DNA of 7,836 nucleotides from Sedimenticola sp. (GTDB taxonomy: Bacteria > Pseudomonadota > Gammaproteobacteria > Chromatiales > Chromatiaceae), in NCBI GenBank assembly GCA_030619405.1, contig JAUXBK010000127.1, positions 1 through 7,836 on the forward strand, in the 5' to 3' direction. The position numbers were made by a program, and so were the translations under genes. Positions 1 to 4,943 of the stretch are shown one piece after another (the stretch's first letter is position 1; every line of letters begins with the position of its first letter). The notes under the pieces were generated by a model. It made no database searches, was not told the origin of the DNA, and saw only the letters and a list, made by a program, of their open reading frames with translations.

Positions 1-17
1 CACCTCGGAAACAGCGG

Positions 18-134
18 TCACAGGAGCGGGTCCGGGGTCGGTTCCGGATCCGGGAGACGATCCGGCCAGCAGTTAAACCCGTATGACCAAGAGGTCAGCG
101 CTACCCAAGCTACAGAAGCTTTCATCGTTTTCAT
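18..134 (-). CDS. Small ORF, or N-terminus of a frameshifted exported protein
   Basis: No family is recognised. The start ATG at 134 is chosen because a near-perfect ribosome-binding site (AAGGAGGGA, complement of 141-149) lies 8 nt upstream; an alternative ATG at 140 is too close to it. The gene starts only 27 nt after the ATPase stop, so it is probably the next gene of the same transcript. The frame encodes 38 residues, beginning MKTMKASVAWVALTS and ending in a proline/aspartate-rich tail before TGA at 18-20. A charged start followed by a hydrophobic stretch resembles a signal peptide that breaks off at about residue 15. A second frame, open from base 72 to the window edge, reads LLAGSSPGSGTDPGPAPV, which looks like the end of a signal peptide plus an exported-protein linker. 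Either this is a genuine short ORF, or a longer secreted or lipoprotein gene interrupted by an indel (mutation or sequence error). Its continuation lies outside the window. Confidence 0.35.
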   Translation of the reverse strand: MKTMKASVAWVALTSWSYGFNCWPDRLPDPEPTPDPLL

Positions 135-140
135 TGTCAT

Positions 141-149
141 TCCCTCCTT
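141..149 (-). promoter_or_regulatory. Strong Shine-Dalgarno site
   Basis: The minus strand reads AAGGAGGGA just after the ATPase stop codon and 8 nt before the ATG at 134. It is the best ribosome-binding match seen in the window. It is the main reason to believe that translation starts here, even though the frame that follows is short. Confidence 0.6.
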
Positions 150-161
150 CACAATGATTCT

Positions 162-2204
162 TTACGTTCCATGGTCAGCAGATGCCAGCCGTGCCGCCAT
201 CCCCTGTTTAAGGAAGATCTTCACCGTTCGACCAGCCTTGGAAACCGGCGGATTCCCGCCCTCAGATGGCTCCAGTCCCCGTCCTTCGACCTGCAGCCGT
301 TGTTCAGAGACACCTTTGTCCATGATGTATGCCGCCACCGCCTTCGCACGGCGCCGTGACAGCCACTCGTTGTATGAGATATCGCCAATGCTATCGGTAT
401 ACCCGATGATGTGTGCACTGCTGTCTGCGGATGACTTGAGGATGTCAGCGACTCGATCCAGCAACCGGGTGTATTCCGGCTGGATGCCGGCACTGTCGAA
501 CCCGAAAGAGACCTGACTGACGGTAACCTGCAGCAGAGGCTCCTCCTCTATCATGGTTATACTCACCTGCTCCCGAGGTTCCTCCACCGGGGCATCCGCC
601 TCTACCACCGATATTTGCGTCTCCACCAGCGCCTTTACCATTCCCGCAGGCTCTCGTGGCTCTTCGATACCAGGAGTTTGCTTCTGCTCGTGCCGTTCCG
701 GCATCTTCGCCGATTCCATTAACGACGCCTGTTCGGGTACCTGCGCCGGTTCCACATCCGTTACCTGTTCGGGTGCCTGCATCGGCACAACACGTTCCAT
801 TCGGGCGATACTCTTTATCGGCGCTTTGGCGGTCACCGGGACAGCCGCCGGTTCGTCCACCACCGGCGCGCAGGTGCTCTCACACAGGGGCCAGCTACCT
901 CCGGTCCACCGGGATACCATATCGCGTGCCCGGATAACCCTCAGCTTTTCCCAGGTGGAGACCGGTGCCAGCTGTTCCAGTTCATGGATGGGTGCTGACA
1001 GCAGTGTCAGACCGGTCAGCGACAGGCCCAGGGCAACCGTAGCTGCAATTCCCCACAGCGGGGCGGTATCCCGACGCAGCCGGAGCGTAATGGGGGCATC
1101 GTCAAGTAACAGCTCAACAGCTACCTTGCCGGAAGGGGCATCGGCAGTCTCGCTCGCCTTCGGCTGATGCTCAGTGGCCTTTTTTTTCGCCGCCACTCCC
1201 TGCTGCAACACCGCCTCCACCTCCTGCACCACCTTTTCAACGGGCGCGTCCAGGGGGGGGCTGGCCTGCATCAGCCGCTCGCCGATGGGCTGGGGCTGGA
1301 CCGCGGGGGACTCATCAGGCCGGGAGAGCGCCGCCAGGGATTCGTTCGCGAACGCCTCCAGGTCGATAATGGAATTCGATTCTCTCACGGCGAGGTGCTC
1401 GGAGCGCAGCTCGTTGATCACCAGCTCGGTATCTTCTACCCCCAGGGTTGCCCTCTGCTCCAGACTGCCGTGCAACAACAGTCGGCTGCAGACCTGGTTG
1501 ATGATCCTGGGAGTACCCTGGGTGAAGCGGTAGAGCAATGGGAACAGCGCGCTCTCAAAACGCGGATTCCCATCCCAGCCCGCCATTCGCAGGCGGTGCA
1601 ACACATAATCCGAGGTTTGATCAGGTTTCAGCGGCTCGATATGACAGGCAGCCACCACACGCTGGCGCAGCTGTTCCAGCGAAGGTTCCGCCAGAAGATC
1701 GCGCAACTCTTCCTGTCCCACCAGGAAGATCTGCAGCATCGGCTGACCGTTCAACAGCTGATTGGTGAGCAGACGTAACTCCTCGAGGGCGCCGTGAGAC
1801 AGCCCCTGCGCCTCATCCACGATCAACAGTGGTCGCCGATTGCTCTTGAAACTACGGCCGATATAGTTGGAGAAACGCCGTAGTAACTCGGACTTGCTGG
1901 CACCCTCTGGAGGAATATCGAAGGCGTAGCAGACCATCCGCAGCAGATCATCCGCCTCCAGCCGGGCACTCTCCAGCCGTGCCACCTGGTGCCCGGCTTC
2001 ACCAAATTCATGGGTCAGTTCGTCGATCAGTGTGGTCTTTCCAGTACCGGGTCGACCGGTGATCACCACGAAACCTTCCTGGCGATGCAAGGCATACCGC
2101 ATGTAGGCCTTGGCCCGGGCGAAGGATGGATGGTGAATACAGAACCGGCGATCAGGACTCAGCCGGAACGGCTCCATATGCAAACCGTAAAAATCTATAT
2201 ACAT
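162..2204 (-). CDS. ExeA/GspA-like AAA ATPase with TM helix and C-terminal OmpA domain
   Basis: 680 residues. The N-terminus (MYIDFYGLHMEPFRLSPD) and residues 1-270 match the ExeA/GspA AAA ATPase family: Walker A GRPGTGKTT at 50-58, Walker B LLIVDEAQ at 126-133, a candidate arginine finger in RQRV at 180-183 and sensor-2-like GTPRIIN at 230-236. A single transmembrane helix lies at about 382-405. It is followed by a Pro/Glu-rich linker with three imperfect 12-residue repeats (from 476, 488 and 500) and two EEPRE motifs (514, 541). Residues 562-667 form an OmpA-type peptidoglycan-binding domain: FGFD, then TDSIGD with D604 and LSRRRA with R619, the expected diaminopimelate-contacting pair. Inferred topology is cytoplasmic ATPase and periplasmic wall-binding tail, as in Aeromonas ExeA, which uses a different wall-binding domain to help place the type II secretin. 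DamX-type proteins have a similar layout with a SPOR domain. The start is supported by family alignment; its ribosome-binding site is weak (GAG). No secretion genes are visible nearby, so the partner is unknown. Confidence 0.9.
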   Translation of the reverse strand: MYIDFYGLHMEPFRLSPDRRFCIHHPSFARAKAYMRYALHRQEGFVVITGRPGTGKTTLIDELTHEFGEAGHQVARLESARLEADDLLRMVCYAFDIPPEGASKSELLRRFSNYIGRSFKSNRRPLLIVDEAQGLSHGALEELRLLTNQLLNGQPMLQIFLVGQEELRDLLAEPSLEQLRQRVVAACHIEPLKPDQTSDYVLHRLRMAGWDGNPRFESALFPLLYRFTQGTPRIINQVCSRLLLHGSLEQRATLGVEDTELVINELRSEHLAVRESNSIIDLEAFANESLAALSRPDESPAVQPQPIGERLMQASPPLDAPVEKVVQEVEAVLQQGVAAKKKATEHQPKASETADAPSGKVAVELLLDDAPITLRLRRDTAPLWGIAATVALGLSLTGLTLLSAPIHELEQLAPVSTWEKLRVIRARDMVSRWTGGSWPLCESTCAPVVDEPAAVPVTAKAPIKSIARMERVVPMQAPEQVTDVEPAQVPEQASLMESAKMPERHEQKQTPGIEEPREPAGMVKALVETQISVVEADAPVEEPREQVSITMIEEEPLLQVTVSQVSFGFDSAGIQPEYTRLLDRVADILKSSADSSAHIIGYTDSIGDISYNEWLSRRRAKAVAAYIMDKGVSEQRLQVEGRGLEPSEGGNPPVSKAGRTVKIFLKQGMAARLASADHGT

Positions 2205-2248
2205 AAATTACTCGGTGTCCGGTAATAACCCTGGTCTAAGAGCTTTCC

Positions 2249-2265
2249 TGCATTATCTTAATGCA
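2249..2265. promoter_or_regulatory. Perfect palindrome, candidate operator
   Basis: TGCATTA-TCT-TAATGCA: perfect 7-bp arms around a 3-bp centre, 45-61 bp upstream of the ATPase start codon in AT-rich DNA. Size and position fit a dimeric regulator site. No specific regulator is recognised, and it lacks the T run of a terminator. Confidence 0.4.
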
Positions 2266-2361
2266 ATATTCGCGCCGTATATAATATATTCTTTATTCTT
2301 CAAGGGGTTATTTTTCCACTAAACATGAACCCCATCACAAAGCGTAAAAAATTCTGACACA

Positions 2362-2430
2362 AGAGGTTCTTGCGAAACACCCTCTCTCTTTCCCCGGCAG
2401 ATGGGTTTAAAGAGTTTTGCAAGAGCCTCT
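2362..2430. repeat. Inverted repeat with 17-bp arms, possible MITE remnant
   Basis: The left arm 2362-2378 (AGAGGTTCTTGCGAAAC) and the complement of the right arm 2414-2430 (AGAGGCTCTTGCAAAAC) agree at 15 of 17 positions, with 35 bp between them. It could be a solo miniature inverted-repeat element, or a hairpin at the 3' end of the CBS transcript. No T run follows directly in the minus direction (a T6 lies about 12 nt away), so a classical terminator is not supported. No target-site duplication was seen. Confidence 0.55.
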
Positions 2431-2532
2431 CAGGATTCAGAGTGAATGGGGCTCAAAAACATGACGGGCAGCCAATACGGCGGCACCAGAGTGGGAAACT
2501 TTAGAACGGCGGGAGGAGCGTTTCGCTGTGGA

Positions 2533-2578
2533 GTAACCGTTCACAGGGGTAAAACGATTACGCCGTGGATTGCAGATT
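2533..2578. repeat. Dispersed repeat, copy 1 (downstream of CBS gene)
   Basis: Shares an ordered set of blocks with 3129-3179 in the same orientation: GTAACC-N-TTCAC, then AAAA, ATT, GCCG-N-GGAT and CAGATT. The two copies lie outside either end of the CBS gene. The core GTAACCGTTCA also occurs at 6337-6347 on the minus strand, which fits a family scattered through this genome's intergenic DNA. Confidence 0.5.
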
Positions 2579-2598
2579 TCAGGTGTACGATGTAAACG

Positions 2599-3018
2599 TC
2601 AGTCATGGGCCTCTTCCAGGGCAAACATGCCATCGAGCACCAGTGAATTTGGGCTGATGGTTCCCAGCACCTGCTTCTCCTCGACCACCAGCGCCCGCAC
2701 CAGGCTGAACCGGGCAAACAGTCTGGAACAGTAGCGGATATCCATATCCGGGGCCACATAGACCGCCGGCTTGATCATCACCTCATAGACATTCACCCGA
2801 TTGCAGGAGCGATCTTTGGCCAGCACCTTGCGAGCGATATCCGACACCAGCAGCAGCCCGTACTCATCGTCCTCATGGTGCCGGTTCACCACCAGAACCG
2901 AGGTCTTGAGCCGCTTCATCATAGTCAGCGCCTCATAGACCGTGGCCTTGTCATCGATCACTCCGAACTGCAGCTTCATTACGTCTCTGACACTGATTCG
3001 CTTTACGGCGGCACCCAT
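2599..3018 (-). CDS. Small two-CBS-domain protein
   Basis: 139 residues from ATG 3018, chosen because GAGGAAA sits 7 nt upstream of it. The frame remains open to an ATG at 3123, but the extra 35 residues look non-coding and would cover a candidate operator. The protein is essentially a tandem CBS pair: the first at about residues 7-65 (VRDVMKLQFGVIDDKATVYEA, then a SVLVVN strand and GLLLVSDIARKVL) and the second at about 75-130 (VYEVMIKPAVYVAPDMDI, then ALVVEEKQVLGTISPNSLV). Such pairs form a Bateman module that binds adenine nucleotides or similar ligands and senses energy state. No catalytic, channel or DNA-binding domain is attached, so it probably acts on a partner, or the ligand itself is the output. 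It is divergent from the deacetylase gene and 394 bp upstream of the ATPase gene. Function beyond ligand binding is unknown. Confidence 0.85.
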   Translation of the reverse strand: MGAAVKRISVRDVMKLQFGVIDDKATVYEALTMMKRLKTSVLVVNRHHEDDEYGLLLVSDIARKVLAKDRSCNRVNVYEVMIKPAVYVAPDMDIRYCSRLFARFSLVRALVVEEKQVLGTISPNSLVLDGMFALEEAHD

Positions 3019-3100
3019 CACGTTATTTCCTCGGCAAGATTGAAAACCGGATATGCACGAATTAACCCAGATAATGGTCTGGAATGCCAGGGGATCGTAT

Positions 3101-3113
3101 TTTCCCCCGGAAA
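3101..3113. promoter_or_regulatory. Palindromic site A (TTTCC-N3-GGAAA), upstream of CBS gene
   Basis: TTTCCCCCGGAAA, with perfect 5-bp arms around CCC, centred about 89 bp upstream of the CBS start codon. It is the exact reverse complement of site B at 3246-3258. Finding the same palindrome in both halves of a divergent intergenic region suggests sites for one shared regulator. The regulator is not identified. Confidence 0.45.
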
Positions 3114-3128
3114 CCACATTCATCGATG

Positions 3129-3179
3129 GTAACCATTCACGAGGTCAAAAGACATTCAGCCGCGGATCAAACACAGATT
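3129..3179. repeat. Dispersed repeat, copy 2 (between the divergent genes)
   Basis: Second copy of the GTAACC-N-TTCAC ... GCCG-N-GGAT ... CAGATT repeat, in the same orientation as 2533-2578. It begins within a small palindrome (ATGGT-A-ACCAT, 3126-3136). The copies are diverged between the shared blocks and differ in length by about 5 bp, so they are old relatives rather than a fresh duplication. Confidence 0.5.
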
Positions 3180-3212
3180 GATTTGATAATACAAGACTCT
3201 TGAGGCTATTTT

Positions 3213-3240
3213 TTGTTCGTCAACGCATACCACCTATGAT
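3213..3240 (+). promoter_or_regulatory. Candidate sigma-70 promoter for the deacetylase gene
   Basis: The -35-like TTGTTC (3213-3218) and -10-like TATGAT (3235-3240) are 16 bp apart. The -10 matches consensus at 5 of 6 positions, the -35 at only 3 of 6. Transcription would begin at about 3247, inside palindromic site B, which would suit repression of the deacetylase gene. The weak -35 keeps this tentative. Confidence 0.3.
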
Positions 3241-3245
3241 TCCGC

Positions 3246-3258
3246 TTTCCGGGGGAAA
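3246..3258. promoter_or_regulatory. Palindromic site B (TTTCC-N3-GGAAA), upstream of deacetylase gene
   Basis: TTTCCGGGGGAAA, the exact reverse complement of site A (3101-3113), centred about 39 bp upstream of the deacetylase start codon and immediately after the candidate -10 box. The position fits an operator covering the transcription start. Confidence 0.45.
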
Positions 3259-3290
3259 TTTCAAAGATTACGGGGTAGAATTCCAACATT

Positions 3291-4223
3291 ATGAAGATAT
3301 CCATCTATGCCGGCGACGCCCTGGCCCGGTATGGCTTCGGCGATGAGCACCCGTTTGGCCCCGACCGCTTTCATGCTTTCATGCGGGCGTTTCTGGAGCA
3401 GCGGCTGGATACCCGCGTCGATCTTCGAGAGCCGGTAAACGGTACCCGCGAAGATGCCCTGCTGTTCCACACACCGGAGTACGTCGATCGGGTCGAGGCG
3501 CTCTCCCGCCGTGGCAAGGGTATGCTCGATCCAGACACGCCTGTGTACCCCGGGCTCTACGAGGCCGCCCTCACGGTGGTGGGCAGCGTACTGGATGGGG
3601 TGAATCGTATCATGGCCGGCGATACCCGAGCCGCATTCGTGCCCATCGCAGGGCTTCACCACGCCCGGCGGGACAGCTCCGCCGGGTTTTGTGTCTTCAA
3701 CGACTGCGCCATCGCCATCGAAGCCCTGCGGGCCCGCCACAGAATTCGGCGTCTGGCCTATGTGGACATCGATGCCCACCATGGTGACGGGGTCTTTTAT
3801 GCATTTCAATCGGACCCGGATCTGATCTTTGCAGATATCCATGAGGATGGGCGTTATCTCTATCCGGGTACGGGCGCTGTGGAGGAGACCGGTCTGGGTG
3901 CGGCGGCAGGAACCAAGCTGAACATTCCGGCCCCGCCCGGCGCCGATGATGCCTTCTTCTTCTCGATCTGGCCCACACTGGAAAAATTCGTCGCCGACAC
4001 CCGCCCCGAATTCATCATCCTGCAGTGTGGTGCCGACAGCCTGGCGGGCGACCCCATCACCCAGATGGCATTCAGCGCCAGGGCACACCTCCATGCCGCC
4101 CAGCGACTCAGTCAGTTGGCAGCTGAACAGTGCCAGGGACGCCTGCTGGCCCTGGGTGGCGGTGGTTACAATCGGGAAAATCTGGCGGCGGCGTGGACGG
4201 CGGTTGTTAAAGGAATGCTTTAA
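3291..4223 (+). CDS. Histone deacetylase family (AcuC-like) zinc amidohydrolase
   Basis: 310 residues. Enzymes of this fold remove acetyl or acyl groups from lysines, polyamines or small amides using one zinc ion. The whole signature is visible: the catalytic histidine dyad H123-H124 in GLHHARRDSSAGFCVFND (121-138), zinc ligands D161 and H163 in YVDIDAHHGDG (157-167), the third ligand D249 in LQCGADSLAGDP (244-255), and the transition-state tyrosine Y293 in LGGGGYN (288-294). The N-terminal FGDEHPFGPDR (16-26) resembles class I/AcuC enzymes. By family knowledge, candidate substrates are acetyl-CoA synthetase lysine (AcuC), acetylpolyamines or other acyl-amides; the sequence does not decide. 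It is shorter than AcuC (about 370-390 residues). No signal peptide, so cytoplasmic. Only a weak, distant GGGG (3272-3275) precedes the ATG. It is divergent from the CBS gene and convergent with galU. The stop TAA lies within the 3' repeat element starting at 4219. Confidence 0.93.
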   Translation: MKISIYAGDALARYGFGDEHPFGPDRFHAFMRAFLEQRLDTRVDLREPVNGTREDALLFHTPEYVDRVEALSRRGKGMLDPDTPVYPGLYEAALTVVGSVLDGVNRIMAGDTRAAFVPIAGLHHARRDSSAGFCVFNDCAIAIEALRARHRIRRLAYVDIDAHHGDGVFYAFQSDPDLIFADIHEDGRYLYPGTGAVEETGLGAAAGTKLNIPAPPGADDAFFFSIWPTLEKFVADTRPEFIILQCGADSLAGDPITQMAFSARAHLHAAQRLSQLAAEQCQGRLLALGGGGYNRENLAAAWTAVVKGML

Positions 4224-4228
4224 ATACA

Positions 4229-4276
4229 GGGACTAGGGACTAGGGACTAGGGACTAGGGACTAGGGACTAGGGACT
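4229..4276 (+). repeat. Heptanucleotide tandem array A (GGGACTA), 3' of deacetylase gene
   Basis: Six perfect GGGACTA units plus a partial seventh (GGGACT), starting 5 nt after the deacetylase stop codon. Each junction makes a CTAG tetranucleotide, six in all. In gene-sense rotation the unit is AGGGACT, related to the arrays after galU (AGGTCCT) and malQ (AGGGCCA). The near-perfect units suggest recent slippage, so copy number is likely to vary between strains. Confidence 0.95.
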
Positions 4277-4348
4277 CAGGTTGGAGCCCGTCATTTAATC
4301 CGGGTTCCGAAAAAAATACTTTTATTTCAAACAGGTAAAGAGGTCAAA

Positions 4349-4548
4349 CGTAACTTCTCAATGAGTCGGGGCAGCCTGGACGTTGTAGGGGGGATAAGCG
4401 TAGCGCATCCACCATTAATCCTGGGCGTTGCGGTATACGGGCAGACCATTGGTGGATGCGGCGCACATAAGTTAGCAGTAAGAGAATAAGCCTATGGGCA
4501 AGCCTTATCCCCCCCTACGAAGCTGCCCCGGTAGATTGAGAAGTTACG
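4349..4548. mobile_element. 200-bp MITE-like inverted-repeat element
   Basis: The termini are perfect 14-bp inverted repeats: CGTAACTTCTCAAT at 4349-4362 and its complement at 4535-4548. The symmetry continues inward. After 4 unpaired bases on each side come CGGGGCAGC (4367-4375) and GCTGCCCCG (4522-4530), then GTAGGGGGGATAAG (4385-4398) paired with 4504-4518 apart from one extra C, and CGCATCCACCA (4404-4414) paired with TGGTGGATGCG (4450-4460). The element can fold into a long hairpin. It has no transposase, so it is non-autonomous. Flanks GTCAAA (4343-4348) and GCCAAA (4549-4554) may be a decayed 6-bp target duplication. The inner GGATAAGCGTAGCGCATCCACC-type segment resembles palindromic repeats common in gammaproteobacteria. 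The mobilising family is not identified. Confidence 0.75.
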
Positions 4549-4652
4549 GCCAAACATCAGACCTCCTGATCTCACGAGAATCAGTTCTGATACCCTAAAT
4601 GGAGCATATTGCAGACCTCGCCATTTCCGTTCAAAATCGTCTCAATAAACGG

Positions 4653-4718
4653 ACAAGATTTACAGGTTTATGTAATTCTGTAAATTCTGAGCAATCCTGT
4701 AAATCCTGTCATTTTTTT
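4653..4718 (+). repeat. 9-mer repeats forming a hairpin followed by a T run
   Basis: Four imperfect 9-bp units of type AATYCTGTA (4674, 4683, 4693, 4702) lie beside ACAAGATTTACAGGTTT (4653-4669), which pairs with 4693-4709 at 15 of 17 positions. The stem is followed at once by CATTTTTTT (4710-4718). On the plus strand this looks like an intrinsic terminator with a long AT-rich stem and 23-nt loop. It could end deacetylase transcripts about 430 nt after the stop codon, though the low GC of the stem weakens the terminator reading. Confidence 0.45.
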
Positions 4719-4800
4719 GCGCGGTCGATGGGTAGAACTTTCCGAGAGTGTCCAATTATCGCCTGGGTATCAATATTTTTACCTAAAAGCAATAAATTAT

Positions 4801-4823
4801 ACACCATGGTCTCATCATGGTGT
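4801..4823. repeat. Inverted repeat, 8-bp arms
   Basis: ACACCATG (4801-4808) and CATGGTGT (4816-4823) are perfect inverted arms around a 7-nt loop. There is no U-rich tract on either side, so it is a hairpin between convergent genes rather than a clear terminator. Confidence 0.5.
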
Positions 4824-4880
4824 TGAGGTCTGAAGTCATTGAATTATCGTTATGAGATCTGGAGATCTGAACATGTTTTT

Positions 4881-4932
4881 CCTAGTACCTAGTACCTAGG
4901 ACCTAGGACCTAGGACCTAGGACCTAGGACCT
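4881..4932 (-). repeat. Heptanucleotide tandem array B (CCTAGGA/CCTAGTA), 3' of galU
   Basis: Seven full 7-nt units on the plus strand: two CCTAGTA, then five CCTAGGA, then CCT. In galU sense the unit is AGGTCCT, with AGGTACT at the distal end. Every unit contains CTAG, and the CCTAGGA units contain the palindrome CCTAGG. The array begins 11 nt after the galU stop and is oriented opposite to array A, so both arrays face inward from the two gene ends. Confidence 0.95.
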
Positions 4933-4943
4933 GCCTTTAAATC

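Larger units (their letters stand above)
2205..2598. other. Non-coding spacer between CBS gene and ATPase gene
   Basis: No convincing gene in this 394-bp stretch. It holds an AT-rich part just upstream of the ATPase (about 2250-2330) with a 17-bp palindrome, an inverted repeat at 2362-2430, and one copy of a dispersed repeat at 2533-2578. A separate promoter for the ATPase gene is likely given the distance from the CBS gene, but no -35/-10 pair stands out. Confidence 0.7.
4224..4943. other. Repeat-rich non-coding region between convergent genes
   Basis: 720 bp between the stops of the deacetylase gene and galU, with no credible gene. In order it holds a heptamer array (4229-4276), a small hairpin (4283-4308), a 200-bp MITE-like element (4349-4548), 9-mer repeats with a hairpin and T run (4653-4718), an 8-bp palindrome (4801-4823), a GAGATCTG tandem duplication (4854-4869) and a second heptamer array in the opposite orientation (4881-4932). 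Confidence 0.75.

Noticed and set aside
1167..1778. 203-residue open frame on the plus strand
   Set aside because: It is antisense to the AAA part of the ATPase and is explained by that gene's codon use.
3067..3082. CCAGA-N6-TCTGG as an operator for the CBS gene
   Set aside because: The arms are only 5 bp and there is no second copy; too likely by chance compared with the twin TTTCC-N3-GGAAA sites.
3019..3123. 35-residue N-terminal extension of the CBS protein
   Set aside because: The ATG at 3018 has GAGGAAA at proper spacing, and the CBS fold begins right after it. The extension overlaps palindromic site A.
3261..4094. 277-residue open frame on the minus strand
   Set aside because: It is antisense to the deacetylase gene, which has all its catalytic motifs. 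The product has no recognisable motif, and GC-rich codon bias alone explains the open frame.
4283..4308. 8-bp hairpin (GGAGCCCG / CGGGTTCC) just after array A as a terminator for the deacetylase gene
   Set aside because: It is followed by an A run on the plus strand, so no U tract exists in the needed direction, and in the other direction the T run precedes the stem.
4599..4826. 75-residue open frame between the convergent genes
   Set aside because: It runs through the 9-mer repeats, hairpin and T run, has no ribosome-binding site and shows no protein-like pattern.
4229..4932. CRISPR array
   Set aside because: The units are contiguous 7-mers with no spacers, and no cas gene is present.
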